Shown: piece by piece, positions 34,672-44,695 of the stretch | Layout of the letters: every line of letters starts with the position of its first letter | How positions within the stretch are numbered: position 1 is the first letter of the stretch | NCBI GenBank assembly: GCA_903858165.1 | Contig: CAIOHZ010000175.1 | Location: 1 to 47,747, forward strand | Length of the DNA: 47,747 bases | Source of the DNA: an uncultured Pseudomonadota bacterium | GTDB taxonomy: Bacteria > Pseudomonadota > Gammaproteobacteria > Steroidobacterales > Steroidobacteraceae | Reading direction: 5' to 3' | Notes under the pieces: generated by a model | Seen by the model: only the letters and a program-made list of their open reading frames with translations | The model's database searches: none | Told to the model about the DNA's origin: nothing | Program-made: the position numbers and the translations under genes

Positions 34672-35970
34672 TCAGGGTTCGCGGGTGGCGCCCTGGGCTA
34701 GCAGCCACTCCAGCACCGGCGTCACCAGCACGAAGGAGCCACAAGCGACGATACGCCCGCCCTCCCCCACACTCGCCTGCAGACCCGCACAGGCTGCCGC
34801 CGCCTCTTCTGCTGGCTGCAACCCCGGATAACCCGCGGCCGTGGCCAACTGCGCGAACTCCGCGCCGGTTCGGCCACGTTCCCCACCCAAGCCCAAAGCG
34901 ATGCCCTGCAGCGGCAGCTCCGCCTGAGCCAGCCCGGCCAGTACACCTGCCAAGTCCTTGTCGCCCAGCACGCCGAGCAAAAAACTCGTGGGCGCGACGG
35001 GTAACCCACGGAGGGCCGTGGCCAACACTTCGGCGGCAGGCGGGTTATGCGCCACGTCCACAATCCATTCGCGGCCGCCAAGCCAGTAGCGCTCGAAGCG
35101 CCCCAGCACGCGCGCCGCGCCGAGCCCGGCCTCCACTGCCGCACGAGTCGGCCGTAACGCCAGCGGTCCGGACAGCAGTAAGGCGAGCGCGACCGCAGCA
35201 TTGCCCACCTGATGCGGGCCGGCTAACGCCGGCAAAGGCAAAGCCGCCCAAGTGGTAGAGCCCAGGCAGAAATCCCAACCCGCAACGGCGGTTACCGCGG
35301 TGAACTCCACGCCCGCCCGCAGCAAACCCGCGTTGCAAGCCAGGGCGCAGTCATGCAATGAAACCGGCACTGCAGCGCCGCAGATGGCGGGGCGGCCAGC
35401 GCGGAAGATGCCCGCCTTCTCGCGAGCGATACCATGGATGTCGTTGCCGAGCACCGCCACATGGTCGAGGCCGATGGAGACAACGGCTGCTGCATCCGCG
35501 TCGAATAAGTTCACCGAATCCAACCGGCCACCGAGCCCCACCTCGAGTACCCAAGCATCGAGCCCAGCACGATGAAACAGCCACACGGCGGCGGCCAGTG
35601 AGTGTTCGAAATAGGTAAGCGTGACGGCAGGGGCTTGCTCGCAGGCACTCCAAACCGCATTGAAGGCCGCCTGCAAGTCGTCATCAGTCACCATAGCGCC
35701 ATCGATGCGGATGCGCTCGTGGTAGTGCAGCAGGTGCGGCGAAGTGAACAGGCCGGTCCGCTTGCCATGGGCGCGAAGGATGGCTTCCGCCATAGCCGTG
35801 ACGGAACCCTTGCCGTTGGTGCCGCCCACGGTAAACACGGGGCAAGGCGCCGCGGCCATGCTCAGCCGCTGCAACACACAGCGCAAACGCTCAAGCGTGA
35901 AATCCATCGCGAGCGGATGGACCTGTTGGTGGAGGGCCAGCCAGCCTTCCACCGTCTCCGGCGGCGACAT
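34672..35970 (-). CDS. folC: Bifunctional folylpolyglutamate synthase / dihydrofolate synthase
   Basis: 432 residues. Mur-ligase-like ATP enzyme adding glutamates to folates. The P-loop is VFTVGGTNGKGSVTAMAE; further motifs are RTGLFTSPHLLHYHERIRID, LEVGLGGRLDSVNLFDAD, SIGLDHVAVLGND, REKAGIFRAGRPAI and VDVAHNPPA. The stop of accD and the folC ATG are about 3 bases apart, so translation is coupled. Confidence 0.97.
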   Translation of the reverse strand: MSPPETVEGWLALHQQVHPLAMDFTLERLRCVLQRLSMAAAPCPVFTVGGTNGKGSVTAMAEAILRAHGKRTGLFTSPHLLHYHERIRIDGAMVTDDDLQAAFNAVWSACEQAPAVTLTYFEHSLAAAVWLFHRAGLDAWVLEVGLGGRLDSVNLFDADAAAVVSIGLDHVAVLGNDIHGIAREKAGIFRAGRPAICGAAVPVSLHDCALACNAGLLRAGVEFTAVTAVAGWDFCLGSTTWAALPLPALAGPHQVGNAAVALALLLSGPLALRPTRAAVEAGLGAARVLGRFERYWLGGREWIVDVAHNPPAAEVLATALRGLPVAPTSFLLGVLGDKDLAGVLAGLAQAELPLQGIALGLGGERGRTGAEFAQLATAAGYPGLQPAEEAAAACAGLQASVGEGGRIVACGSFVLVTPVLEWLLAQGATREP

Positions 35971-35972
35971 CT

Positions 35973-36854
35973 TCAGGCCGCAGTTTCGGTAGGCAGCGCT
36001 GGCTGATGCATCAACATGCGCAGCAGTGAGCCAATGCGCTCCCGCTGATCGCGGCGGTCGACGATCATGTCGATGGCGCCTTTTTCGAGCAGGAACTCGC
36101 TGCGCTGGAAGCCCTCCGGCAACGTTTCGCGAACGGTCTGCTCGATGACGCGCGGGCCGGCAAAGCCGATAAGCGCGCGGGGCTCACCGATGTTCACATC
36201 GCCCAGCATGGCAAGGCTTGCGGACACGCCGCCCGTGGTCGGGTTGGTGAGCACAGAAATGAACGGCAGATTCGCCCGCGCCATGCGGCCGAGCGCCGCG
36301 CTGGTTTTGGCCATTTGCATCAGCGACAGCAAGCCTTCATGCATGCGCGCACCGCCACTGGCGGAGAAGCACACGAAGGGCATATCAAATTCCACGCAGT
36401 GGTTCACCGCACGCACGAAACGCTCGCCTACCACGGAACCCATGGAACCACCCATGAAGCGGAACTCAAACGCCGCCGCAACCACTTCAAGGCCCTGCAA
36501 CGTACCGGCCATGACAATGAGCGCGTCCGTCTCGCCCACGCTCTTCTGCGTGGCGAGCAAGCGGTCTTTGTATTTCTTCTGGTCGCGGAACTTCAGCGGA
36601 TCTTCAGGGGTGACGCTGGCGGCCAATTCGCTGGCACTGCCAGTGTCGAGAAAGCGCTTCAGGCGGTCCCGCGCGTTGATGCGCATGTGGTGGCTGCACT
36701 TCGGGCAAACGCTAAGGTTGCGCTCCAGTTCCGGGCGATAAAGCACCGCGTCGCAAGCCTCGCACTTGATCCACAAGCCTTCCGGCACGGAACGGGTGCG
36801 ACCTTCGCGCTCCGTCTTGATGCGGGACGGCATGATTTTTTCGAACCAGGACAT
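35973..36854 (-). CDS. accD: Acetyl-CoA carboxylase carboxyltransferase subunit beta
   Basis: 293 residues. Beta subunit of the transferase that moves CO2 from biotin to acetyl-CoA (with AccA). The N-terminal four-Cys zinc ribbon is [14 protein letters not shown]...VCPKCSHHM. The crotonase-type core has [26 protein letters not shown] and [19 protein letters not shown] stands about 10 bases before the ATG. The gene follows truA directly; trpF is absent here. Confidence 0.98.
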   Translation of the reverse strand: MSWFEKIMPSRIKTEREGRTRSVPEGLWIKCEACDAVLYRPELERNLSVCPKCSHHMRINARDRLKRFLDTGSASELAASVTPEDPLKFRDQKKYKDRLLATQKSVGETDALIVMAGTLQGLEVVAAAFEFRFMGGSMGSVVGERFVRAVNHCVEFDMPFVCFSASGGARMHEGLLSLMQMAKTSAALGRMARANLPFISVLTNPTTGGVSASLAMLGDVNIGEPRALIGFAGPRVIEQTVRETLPEGFQRSEFLLEKGAIDMIVDRRDQRERIGSLLRMLMHQPALPTETAA

Positions 36855-36860
36855 GGCGCC

Positions 36861-37721
36861 CTACCCTCCGGGGGGAACTGCAGACGACATGATAACGGAT
36901 GGCGCCGCCGGACCGGCAGCGCCGTCATCATCAAGTGCCGGAACGGCGCTTTCGGTCCATTCGCGCGTAGGTGGTACATCCAGCGCCGCCGGGTAACGCA
37001 CGCCCGCAAAAAACAGCCCGTGCGGCGGCGCGGTGATACCCGCCACACGACGGTCGCGCGCGGCCAATACTTCTGCCACCCAACTGCCGGGCCGTTCGCC
37101 ACGGCCCACGGGCAGCAACGTACCGACAATATTGCGCACCATGTGGTGCAGGAACGCGTTGGCCTGAACTTCCAGCACCACCAACGCGCCTTCGCGCTGT
37201 ACGGTCAGGCTTTCCACCAGCCGAACAGGCGAACTGGCCTGACATTCCGAGGCACGGAAACTGGTGAAGTCATGCCGTCCCACCAGGCACTGCGCAGCGG
37301 CATGCATGGCGCTGGCATCCAGCGGATGCGCGCTCCAACTGGTGCGCTTCGCCCACAGGCCGGAGCGCGTCCGCCGGTCGAACAGCACGTAGCGATAGCG
37401 ACGCGCCGTAGCAGAAAACCGCGCGTGAAAATCTTCAGGCACCGCGCGAGCCCAAAGCACCGCGATATCGGTGGGGAGATACGTATTGGCGCCCAGCACC
37501 CAGCCGCGCCCGGGACGGACGGCAGCGGTATCGAAATGGATGACTTGGCACAGCGCATGGACGCCGGCATCGGTGCGGCCGGCACAGACCACTTTGATGG
37601 GCTCTGCCGCTACCTGCGACAAGGCCCGCTCCACTTGCACTTGCACGCTGGGGACGCCGTCCAGCACCTGCCAGCCGGAATACGCACCGCCGTCGTACTC
37701 AACTCCCGCCGCGTACCGCAA
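36861..37721 (-). CDS. truA: tRNA pseudouridine(38-40) synthase
   Basis: 286 residues. It isomerises uridines 38-40 in tRNA anticodon arms. The catalytic Asp is in CAGRTDAGVHALCQVIHF; also VEYDGGAYSGWQ, FHARFSATARRYRY and FLHHMVRNIVGTLL. The start is TTG, three bases after the fimV stop and in the same frame, so no other start codon is possible before it. A proline/alanine-rich tail follows the core. Confidence 0.95.
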   Translation of the reverse strand: MRYAAGVEYDGGAYSGWQVLDGVPSVQVQVERALSQVAAEPIKVVCAGRTDAGVHALCQVIHFDTAAVRPGRGWVLGANTYLPTDIAVLWARAVPEDFHARFSATARRYRYVLFDRRTRSGLWAKRTSWSAHPLDASAMHAAAQCLVGRHDFTSFRASECQASSPVRLVESLTVQREGALVVLEVQANAFLHHMVRNIVGTLLPVGRGERPGSWVAEVLAARDRRVAGITAPPHGLFFAGVRYPAALDVPPTREWTESAVPALDDDGAAGPAAPSVIMSSAVPPGG

Positions 37722-37724
37722 GGA

Positions 37725-40211
37725 CTAGCCCGGCAACGAGCCCAACAGCCGCTTCGCTTCCTGCTGCTGGCCGGGGCTGCCTTCCGCCACTACTTCGGCG
37801 AGGATATTACGAGCACCTTCCGGGTCGCCCATGTCCATGTAGGCACGGGCCAAGTCGAGCTTCGTGCCGACCTCGCTCAGGGTGACCGGCTCGATTCCCT
37901 CGATGGGCAGATCATCGAAAGCAATTTCTTGGGTCAGCGTGTTGTTGATGGTCGGCGAAGGGTCCAGCGGGCGTTTCATGGTGTGCGTGCTGGTGATGTC
38001 GCCAGGGTGCATAGTCGCTTCCAGCGGCGAGAGATCGAGCAGGCCCAGCCCCTCATCGCCCTGGTCTGCTGCGTCCAGGTCCAAGTGCAGATCGAGGTTC
38101 AGTTCCTCCATCGACATCTCGGCGGTGGCGTCCAGCCCGCCAATGGCGCCCGCTGACGCAGCCGCAGCAATGGCCAGGTCCACCTTCTGGCGCAAGGTGG
38201 CATCTGGCAGGCTGAGGGCCGGTTGCTCAATCGTGGGGCTGTCACCGCGCCACTGCTTCTGCGTGGCCTCGATTGGGCTATCGCTGAAATCTAAGGCGCC
38301 TTCCAGATCGAAATCCAGCGCATCCAAGTCGACGCCATCGACAGCGCTCTGCGAGGGCGTATCGAACAACTCGACATCGACGCGGTTCTGACCGCCCTCG
38401 AGATTCAGGTCGACGGAGGTAACCGGGGTCTTCGTGGCGGCGCCGGCAAACAGCAAATCTTGTGGCGCTATTTGGCGCCCCATGATGGCAATGCTGTCCC
38501 ACTCGCCCGGGCCACCCTGAGCCCGCGTCTGCCCCAGGTTGCGGGCCAGTTCGAGGAAGAGTTCGGACTTGCCCCAGACGAAGTAGACCTCGAGCAGTTT
38601 CACCTTGAGGTCACGACGCCCAGGCTCGGTGCGCAGCGCCAGACGCAGCGTGTCGGCGGCCTGATCGTAGAGACCATACGCCACATGCCAATTCGCTTCG
38701 GTAATAGCATCGGCCTTGTCGAGGTCGATGGCAGATTCACCACTGAGGGTATCTTCGGCGTTGCGCGTGGGCGGACGTGGACGTACCACCGGCGGCGCAT
38801 GCTGCGTGACGGAATTTTCCAGGACCTCCATGTGCGCCGCGGGAGGCCGCACTGGCACCGGCAACGTACCGGTCTGCTGGAAAAAATCATCGCGTACAGT
38901 AGTGGCCTCGGCGACATCGAAGTCCGCGCCGTCGGCATCACGGCGGCGACGCACATAGCCGTAGCCCAAGCCGCCGGCCAGCAGCAGGAACGCGGCGCCC
39001 AATAGCAGGGTGGACAACCCACCGACCGCATCGAGGAACGAGGATTCTTGCTCGGCTGGCGCAGGCGAGGGCGCCGGGCTGGCAGCCACGGCAGGGCCAG
39101 GCGCTACGGTTGGCACTACTGGCGCGACACCCGCCTGCCCCTGCTGCTGCATGCGGGCGAGTTGGTCGCTCTGCAGCTGCAGCAAGCGACGGGCTTCCTG
39201 CAGTTCGGTTTCCAGTTGCTGCAAGCGGCCAACCACTGCCGGGTCGGAACCCGCGGCAGCCGGAGCGGTCGCCTGGGAAGTGGCGGCACCGGGCGGTACC
39301 AAACGCAACCGCGCCGGAGCGGCAGCGGCCGGCTTGGCAGGCGCCGCGGGAGCCACTACTGCCGTTGCTTCTACGGACGTAGCGGCAGCGGCGGCCGCAC
39401 GCGCCGCCGCTTCAGCGCGAGCGACATCGAACTGGGCCGCGACTTCACGCCTGGCATCAGCCGGGGAAATGGCGGCCACTTCGTCGGCGCTCGGCAAGCG
39501 CACGAGGGCGCCCGCCCGCAAGCGATTGATATTGCCCGCGAATGCGCCGGGGTTTTGCTGGAACAGAGCGACGATGGTCTGGTCAATCTGACTGCGTTCG
39601 CGGGCGCCGAGCCGGCGCGCGATGCGCAGCGCAGAGTCGTTGGTAGGTACCCGGTATGAACTGCCAAGAGAGAGTTCCGACGGCGAACCTGCCGCCGAAC
39701 CCGCGTTCGCGGGAACAGACGCAGTGGCTGCCGGGGCAGCAACCCGCACCGTAGGTTCGGTACTCGCCATCGGCAGCGCCACGGGCACGGCAACGGTCTT
39801 CGCTAGGGTATCGCGATAAACCGGGGGATCGAGCAGGAGAGTGTATTCCCGCAGCAAGCGACCGCGGTTCCAGCCCACATCCACCACGAGCGTGACGAAG
39901 GGTTCGCTGATGCCTTCGCTGGAGCGCAGCCAAAGCACGGGTTCGCCGTTCGCGCCCTTGCCGACCTTCACCGACAGAGTGGAGGCGAAACCGGGACGGT
40001 CGAGACCGAGGCGGGCGAATTCTTCACGCGAGGCAATGCTGGCGCGCAACGAGGCAAGCTCATCCGGCGCCGCCGAAAAGATGGGAATTTCCGCGCTAAG
40101 CGGCTGATTGAGAGCGGACACATGGCGGACTTCGCCCAACCCGAGCGCAAAAGCGGAACCCGGGAACAGCGCGAGCGCCAGCCATAGCCGTCGCGGTATT
40201 TGCAGCATCAT
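37725..40211 (-). CDS. fimV: FimV-type inner membrane protein with LysM domain
   Basis: 828 residues from the first of two ATGs at 40211. A signal peptide (LWLALALFPGSAFA) leads into the FimV N-terminal domain (LGLGEVRHVSALNQPLSAEI). Then come a LysM-like peptidoglycan-binding region (SALRIARRLGARERSQ...INRLRAGALVRLP), a coiled coil (VVGRLQQLETELQEARRLLQ), one membrane helix (LSTLLLGAAFLLLAGGLGYG) and an acidic cytoplasmic part ending in a TPR-like FimV C-terminal repeat (LDLARAYMDMGDPEGARNIL). It supports polar type IV pilus assembly and twitching, which fits the minor pilin operon in the same window. It begins 10 bases after usg. Confidence 0.95.
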   Translation of the reverse strand: MMLQIPRRLWLALALFPGSAFALGLGEVRHVSALNQPLSAEIPIFSAAPDELASLRASIASREEFARLGLDRPGFASTLSVKVGKGANGEPVLWLRSSEGISEPFVTLVVDVGWNRGRLLREYTLLLDPPVYRDTLAKTVAVPVALPMASTEPTVRVAAPAATASVPANAGSAAGSPSELSLGSSYRVPTNDSALRIARRLGARERSQIDQTIVALFQQNPGAFAGNINRLRAGALVRLPSADEVAAISPADARREVAAQFDVARAEAAARAAAAAATSVEATAVVAPAAPAKPAAAAPARLRLVPPGAATSQATAPAAAGSDPAVVGRLQQLETELQEARRLLQLQSDQLARMQQQGQAGVAPVVPTVAPGPAVAASPAPSPAPAEQESSFLDAVGGLSTLLLGAAFLLLAGGLGYGYVRRRRDADGADFDVAEATTVRDDFFQQTGTLPVPVRPPAAHMEVLENSVTQHAPPVVRPRPPTRNAEDTLSGESAIDLDKADAITEANWHVAYGLYDQAADTLRLALRTEPGRRDLKVKLLEVYFVWGKSELFLELARNLGQTRAQGGPGEWDSIAIMGRQIAPQDLLFAGAATKTPVTSVDLNLEGGQNRVDVELFDTPSQSAVDGVDLDALDFDLEGALDFSDSPIEATQKQWRGDSPTIEQPALSLPDATLRQKVDLAIAAAASAGAIGGLDATAEMSMEELNLDLHLDLDAADQGDEGLGLLDLSPLEATMHPGDITSTHTMKRPLDPSPTINNTLTQEIAFDDLPIEGIEPVTLSEVGTKLDLARAYMDMGDPEGARNILAEVVAEGSPGQQQEAKRLLGSLPG

Positions 40212-40221
40212 ATGGGTAAGC

Positions 40222-41265
40222 CTACCACCGATAAGCCAGCATGGCCTCCGCAACTCGCACGCAGGGTACTGCTACCCCGGCACGAACATTGTCAGCCACC
40301 AACCAGAAATCTAGCGCACCCACCGCCTGAGTGTCGGTGCGCAAGCGGCCTAGATATAGCCCATTGTCATCCGCCGCCTCCGTGACGGGTGTCGGATATC
40401 CGGTAACCGGGTCTTCCGGCAATACCAAACCTTCGAGCCCGGCGAGGGCGGCGGCGGCGGCCGAGGCAGAGACCGGGGCTGCGAAACGCGCACGCACCAC
40501 CCAGCTGTGACCAAAGAATACCGGCACGCGAACGCAAGTGGCGTGCACCGCCAGCTTCGGCAGGCCCAGCAGCGCCTGCAGCTCGCCAGCCAACTGTTGC
40601 TCCGGAGCCGCCATGCCGTCCTCGTCGAGTGGCTCCACTTCCGGGAAGACATTGAAGGCCATGCGCCGCGGCAGGAGCCGCGCCGTACCGGCATCCATGC
40701 CGTTCAACATACGTGCGGTTTGCGACGCCAGTTCTTCCACCGCTCCCCGCCCGGCGCCAGAGACAGCCGCCAGTACCGTAGTGTCCACGGACTGCAAGTC
40801 CCCAAGGGTAAGCAAGCGCCCCAACACCTGCGCCAGCGGTGCCGCGTACGCGCTGCCGACGGCCACCCAAGGGTGGCTGCGACCATCCGCCGTGAGCAAC
40901 GCGGCATCGTTTACGCCGGGCACCACCAGCGGCACACCGGCCACGCCACGGGACGCGGGGCTGGTATCGATGACCGCGCAGCCGGCTTCCCGAGCTTGCG
41001 GCAACCATTCGGCCGACACTTTGGCACTCGCCAAACTGATGACCAGATCCACGCTGCTGAAGTCGAAACCCTTGAGTTCGGCAACGCCGACCGCTTCGCC
41101 GTGGAATTCGAGCGTTCGACCCAGCGCCTTGCCGCCACCGAGCAGGGTCAATTCCGCCACAGGAAACTTGCGTTCCTCGAGCGCGCGCACCACCGCCTCA
41201 CCAGCGAGACCCGCGGCTCCCATCAGGGCAACGCGAATGGCAGTAGGAGCAGGAGAAGTCGTCAT
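40222..41265 (-). CDS. usg: USG-1-like aspartate-semialdehyde dehydrogenase paralogue
   Basis: 347 residues. The aspartate-semialdehyde dehydrogenase fold is clear (VALMGAAGLAGEAVVRALEER, NVFPEVEPLDEDGMA, VPVFFGHSW), but the catalytic cysteine motif (NCST in true Asd) is replaced by VAVGSAYAAPL. The remaining cysteines lie elsewhere. The position just before fimV matches the Usg protein of pseudomonads, whose function is unknown. The start ATG at 41265 has AAGGAA 7 bases upstream. It is probably not able to replace Asd. Confidence 0.88.
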   Translation of the reverse strand: MTTSPAPTAIRVALMGAAGLAGEAVVRALEERKFPVAELTLLGGGKALGRTLEFHGEAVGVAELKGFDFSSVDLVISLASAKVSAEWLPQAREAGCAVIDTSPASRGVAGVPLVVPGVNDAALLTADGRSHPWVAVGSAYAAPLAQVLGRLLTLGDLQSVDTTVLAAVSGAGRGAVEELASQTARMLNGMDAGTARLLPRRMAFNVFPEVEPLDEDGMAAPEQQLAGELQALLGLPKLAVHATCVRVPVFFGHSWVVRARFAAPVSASAAAAALAGLEGLVLPEDPVTGYPTPVTEAADDNGLYLGRLRTDTQAVGALDFWLVADNVRAGVAVPCVRVAEAMLAYRW

Positions 41266-41385
41266 GGAAATTCCTTCAGCGGGTAGCAAGACACAGTGGC
41301 GCTTGCCAGGCATAGATTCAAGGGGCCGAAGGCAACCGGTCGAGGTTCAACGGCCAGGTTCAACGAGAAGAATTCTGGGAGCGCC

Positions 41386-42603
41386 TTAATGAGCCGGATC
41401 AATGCGTTCGATGAGTGGGCCACGCAAGCCGACCCAGGCCAGCGCGGCAGCGGCCGTGGCGAGCGCCGCGCTGGCGTAAAACGCACTGGCAGGGCCGGCA
41501 CCGTTCCACATCGCGGCTGCGAACAAGCTACCCACCATGCCACCGAGCCCCCAAGCGAAACTACCCGAGAGGGCTTGGGCACGCGCCGCCGCCCCCGGCG
41601 GCAACAAGCGCGGCAACAACAGCACGCCGACGGTATGGAACAGCGCGAAGCCTGCCAAATGCAGCGTTTGTCCGAGCCAGGTGAGGGCGACATTGTCGAC
41701 GGTAGCGCCCAGCAATAGCCAACGTACGGCCGTGCCCAACAACGCGAACTGCAGCAAGGTGCGCAGCCGCAGCCGCGCCACCAGCCAAGGGCCCGCCAAA
41801 AAGACGGCGATTTCCGCCACTACGCCCCAGGCCCACAGCAATCCGATATGGCGCGCGCCATAACCATGCTGCTGTAAGTACAGCGAGAAGAAGGTGTAGT
41901 AAGCACCAAAGCCGGCTTGCTGCAGGACGCCCACCACCACGAACACCCACAACAAGGGCTGACGCAGGGCAGCGGCAACAGCACCCGCAGGCGCAGGCGC
42001 TACTTGGCATGGCGGGCCGGCGGGCAACCGCAGGAAAACCACCACCATGCCGATGCAGGCCAACAACAAGCCCCACAGCACCACGTCGGGGCCGCCGACC
42101 GCCAGCCACTGCCCCAGCAGGGTGCTGCTGAAGATGAACCCTGCCGAACCCCACCAACGCAGTTGGCCATAGTCGCGCTGCTCTTTGCCGAGACAGTCGA
42201 GAACGAAGGCGTCGTAAGCGGACATGAGGGAATTGAACGATAGGCTAAAGAATGCGAACACCAGCACCAGCAAAGCCACCGTAGGAGCCGCGCCACCGGA
42301 CAGCCAAGGCCACATGGCCGCTAGCGCCCAAACCGCTGTTGTTACCACGGACGCCGCTACAAACCAGCCGCGACGCGACCGCGCGTGGTCGAACAACCAC
42401 GCCACGGCGAACGGCCCGAAGATGCGCAAGCCCGAAGCCAGCGCCAGCAACTGGCCAATGACCAAGGCGCTATGGCCCTGCGCTGCCAACCACAAACTGA
42501 TGTAGGGCGTATACACGCCCACCACGCAGAAATAAGCGAAATAACCAGCTGCCAAGGCCGGACGACTGCCGGTGGCGCGCAGCCCGGCCGACCCGCGAAC
42601 CAT
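41386..42603 (-). CDS. MFS transporter, HcaT/MFS_1-like family
   Basis: 405 residues with about twelve membrane segments. The N-terminus GYFAYFCVVGVYTPYISLWL and ALASGLRIFGPFAVAWLFD resemble the phenylpropionate permease HcaT/LacY-like group; YDAFVLDCLGKEQRDYGQLRWWGSAGF is a conserved loop of this family. The substrate is unknown. The ATG overlaps the aroC stop as TGATG, and the prmB-aroC-MFS order is shared with pseudomonads. Confidence 0.88.
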   Translation of the reverse strand: MVRGSAGLRATGSRPALAAGYFAYFCVVGVYTPYISLWLAAQGHSALVIGQLLALASGLRIFGPFAVAWLFDHARSRRGWFVAASVVTTAVWALAAMWPWLSGGAAPTVALLVLVFAFFSLSFNSLMSAYDAFVLDCLGKEQRDYGQLRWWGSAGFIFSSTLLGQWLAVGGPDVVLWGLLLACIGMVVVFLRLPAGPPCQVAPAPAGAVAAALRQPLLWVFVVVGVLQQAGFGAYYTFFSLYLQQHGYGARHIGLLWAWGVVAEIAVFLAGPWLVARLRLRTLLQFALLGTAVRWLLLGATVDNVALTWLGQTLHLAGFALFHTVGVLLLPRLLPPGAAARAQALSGSFAWGLGGMVGSLFAAAMWNGAGPASAFYASAALATAAAALAWVGLRGPLIERIDPAH

Positions 42604-43706
42604 CAGGACGCCGCGCTACCCGGCAACACTGGTGTGCTGCTAATGACATCCGCGTTCTGCCCGCGATGACGCAGATAGTGGTCCATCAGCACCAGCGCCA
42701 GCATCGCTTCGGCGATAGGCGTGGCGCGCAAACCCACGCACGGGTCGTGTCGCCCGGTGGTGACCACGTCAACAGGTTCTCCGTCCATGTTGATGGTCAT
42801 GCCCGGAACCTGAATGCTGGAGGTGGGCTTGAGCGCCATGTGGACGACGATGTCCTGCCCACTGCTGATACCACCAAGAATGCCGCCCGCATGGTTCGTG
42901 ACAAAGCCAGTGGGGGTCAGTTCGTCGCGGTGTTCACTACCGCGCTGCCGCACTGTCGCGAAGCCATCCCCAATCTCCACGCCTTTCACGGCGTTGATGC
43001 TCATCATGGCGTGGGCCAAGTCCGCATCCAGACGGTCAAACACGGGCTCGCCGAGGCCCGGCGGCACGCCGCGCGCCACCACGGTGACGCGTGCGCCCAG
43101 CGAATCGCCGGCCTTGCGCACGTCCCACATCAGTTGCTCGAGCTCCGCGATACGCGAAGGGTCCGGGCAGAAGAACGGATTGTCGTAAGCGCTGGGCGGG
43201 TCCACGGGCGCAAGGTCCAGCGGACCGATGGCCGAGAGGTAACCGAAAATTTCAATGCCGAGGCGCTCACGCAGGTATTTGCGCGCAATACCGCCGGCCG
43301 CCACGCGCATGACCGTTTCACGCGCCGAGGAACGCCCACCGCCGCGATAGTCGCGAAAGCCGTACTTCTGCTGGTAGGTGTAATCGGCATGGCCCGGACG
43401 GAAGCGGTCTTTGATCTTGTCGTAGTCGCGCGAACGCTGGTCGGTGTTCTCCACCAGCAGGCCAATGGACGTGCCGGTGGTACGGCCTTCGAAGACACCG
43501 GAAAGGATGCGCACCTCGTCCGGTTCCTTGCGCTGGCTGGTGAAGTGCGAAGTACCCGAGCGGCGCCGCTCGATGTCCGGCATGAGATCTGCTGCTGAAA
43601 GCTCCAGCCCCGGCGGACAGCCATCGACAATGGCGCCGAGCGCTGGGCCGTGGCTTTCACCGAAAGTGGTGACAGTAAACAGAGTGCCAAACGTATTGCC
43701 GCTCAT
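42603..43706 (-). CDS. aroC: Chorismate synthase
   Basis: 367 residues. Last step of the shikimate pathway, EPSP to chorismate, using reduced FMN. Signatures are [40 protein letters not shown] and [10 protein letters not shown]. The start [10 protein letters not shown] at 43706 overlaps the prmB stop (ATGA) and matches the family; the longer frame is not real. Confidence 0.98.
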   Translation of the reverse strand: MSGNTFGTLFTVTTFGESHGPALGAIVDGCPPGLELSAADLMPDIERRRSGTSHFTSQRKEPDEVRILSGVFEGRTTGTSIGLLVENTDQRSRDYDKIKDRFRPGHADYTYQQKYGFRDYRGGGRSSARETVMRVAAGGIARKYLRERLGIEIFGYLSAIGPLDLAPVDPPSAYDNPFFCPDPSRIAELEQLMWDVRKAGDSLGARVTVVARGVPPGLGEPVFDRLDADLAHAMMSINAVKGVEIGDGFATVRQRGSEHRDELTPTGFVTNHAGGILGGISSGQDIVVHMALKPTSSIQVPGMTINMDGEPVDVVTTGRHDPCVGLRATPIAEAMLALVLMDHYLRHRGQNADVISSTPVLPGSAAS

Positions 43707-44620
43707 GGAGCCTTCCGCGCTTGAGCCGCGAGCAATTCCTCGCGGGTAATAAGAAACACACCGCCGCCACCCTGCTCGAACTCGAGCCACAGGAAAGGCA
43801 GTTCCGGCCAGGCCGCAGCCACCGCGGCTTCACTATCCCCTACTTCCACCAGCAGCGCACCGCCGGGGTTCAGATGGGTAATGGCACCCGCCAGCAAAGC
43901 CCGGGCGGAATCCAGCCCATCCTCGCCCGAAGCCAGACCGATGGCAGGCTCGTGCAGGTATTCGGCGGGCAAGCTGGCCGCTTCCGCCGCCGGCACGTAG
44001 GGGGGATTGGAGATGATGAGGTCGTAGCGCTGCCCCTCGAGACCCGCATAGTGGTCTGCGAGCACCGGCCGCACCCGGTCTTGCAGGCCATGCAGCGCGA
44101 TGTTCTCGCGAGCACGCTCCAAGGCCGCCGGCGAGATGTCAGCGGCATCCACTTGCGCCTCGGGCAGGTAATGGGCGCAGGCGATGGCGATGCAACCTGA
44201 GCCGGTGCCGATATCGACGATGCGGTGCAGACGCGAGACGTCCAGCAGCGGGTGGAAACGCTCGACAATGAGTTCCGCCAGCGGCGAGCGCGGCACCAGC
44301 ACGCCCGGCCCACAACGCATTTCCAGCCCGGCGAACCAGGTGCGCCCAGTGAGGTAGGCCGACGGTAGACGTTCGTTGACGCGCCGTTCCAGCAGTGCCG
44401 CCAAAATAGTGGCCGCCGCTGGCAGCAAAGTACTGGGGTACACCGTGGCGGCGTCTTCGTGGGCGTAGCCGCCGGCGTGGAAGACCAGCGCCGCCGCCTC
44501 GTCGAAGGCGTTGTCCGTGCCGTGGCCATAGCAAAGCTCATGGCTTTCCAGCACGCCTGCCGCCCAGCCTATAGCCTGCTCCACCGTCTGTACGGCCGGC
44601 GGGCTGACTGGGGCAGACAT
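43703..44620 (-). CDS. prmB: Ribosomal protein uL3 glutamine methyltransferase
   Basis: 305 residues. SAM-dependent methyltransferase that methylates a glutamine of L3. An N-terminal helical part with [17 protein letters not shown] is the PrmB hallmark that separates it from Prm[15 protein letters not shown] is the SAM loop and IISNPPYVP the catalytic NPPY motif. I chose the ATG at 44620; an ATG about eight codons upstream (MRQTSRPL) is possible. It is divergent from the sco gene. Confidence 0.94.
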   Translation of the reverse strand: MSAPVSPPAVQTVEQAIGWAAGVLESHELCYGHGTDNAFDEAAALVFHAGGYAHEDAATVYPSTLLPAAATILAALLERRVNERLPSAYLTGRTWFAGLEMRCGPGVLVPRSPLAELIVERFHPLLDVSRLHRIVDIGTGSGCIAIACAHYLPEAQVDAADISPAALERARENIALHGLQDRVRPVLADHYAGLEGQRYDLIISNPPYVPAAEAASLPAEYLHEPAIGLASGEDGLDSARALLAGAITHLNPGGALLVEVGDSEAAVAAAWPELPFLWLEFEQGGGGVFLITREELLAAQARKAP

Positions 44621-44680
44621 CAGGGGGCGACTCGTTTGGCGCATCGCCCGCATTTTACAGGCCAGCAGCGCCCGCCTGCA

Positions 44681-44689
44681 TGGGATAAT
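44681..44689 (+). promoter_or_regulatory. Extended -10 next to the sco start codon
   Basis: TGGGATAAT (TGn plus GATAAT) ends 7 bases before the A of the sco ATG, exactly where transcription would start. No Shine-Dalgarno sequence can fit between them. This suggests a leaderless mRNA. The same TGGGATAAT motif precedes folD. Confidence 0.5.
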
Positions 44690-44695
44690 GCGGGC

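Noticed and set aside
33690-35258. Plus-strand frame of 522 codons opposite cvpA, dedD and folC
   Set aside because: Low-complexity Arg/Pro-rich translation antisense to real genes.
36315-38156. Long plus-strand frame across accD, truA and fimV (613 codons)
   Set aside because: It is a shadow of three well-supported minus-strand genes and shows no family motif.
40222-41265. True aspartate-semialdehyde dehydrogenase (asd)
   Set aside because: The catalytic cysteine motif is missing and the position before fimV fits USG-1.
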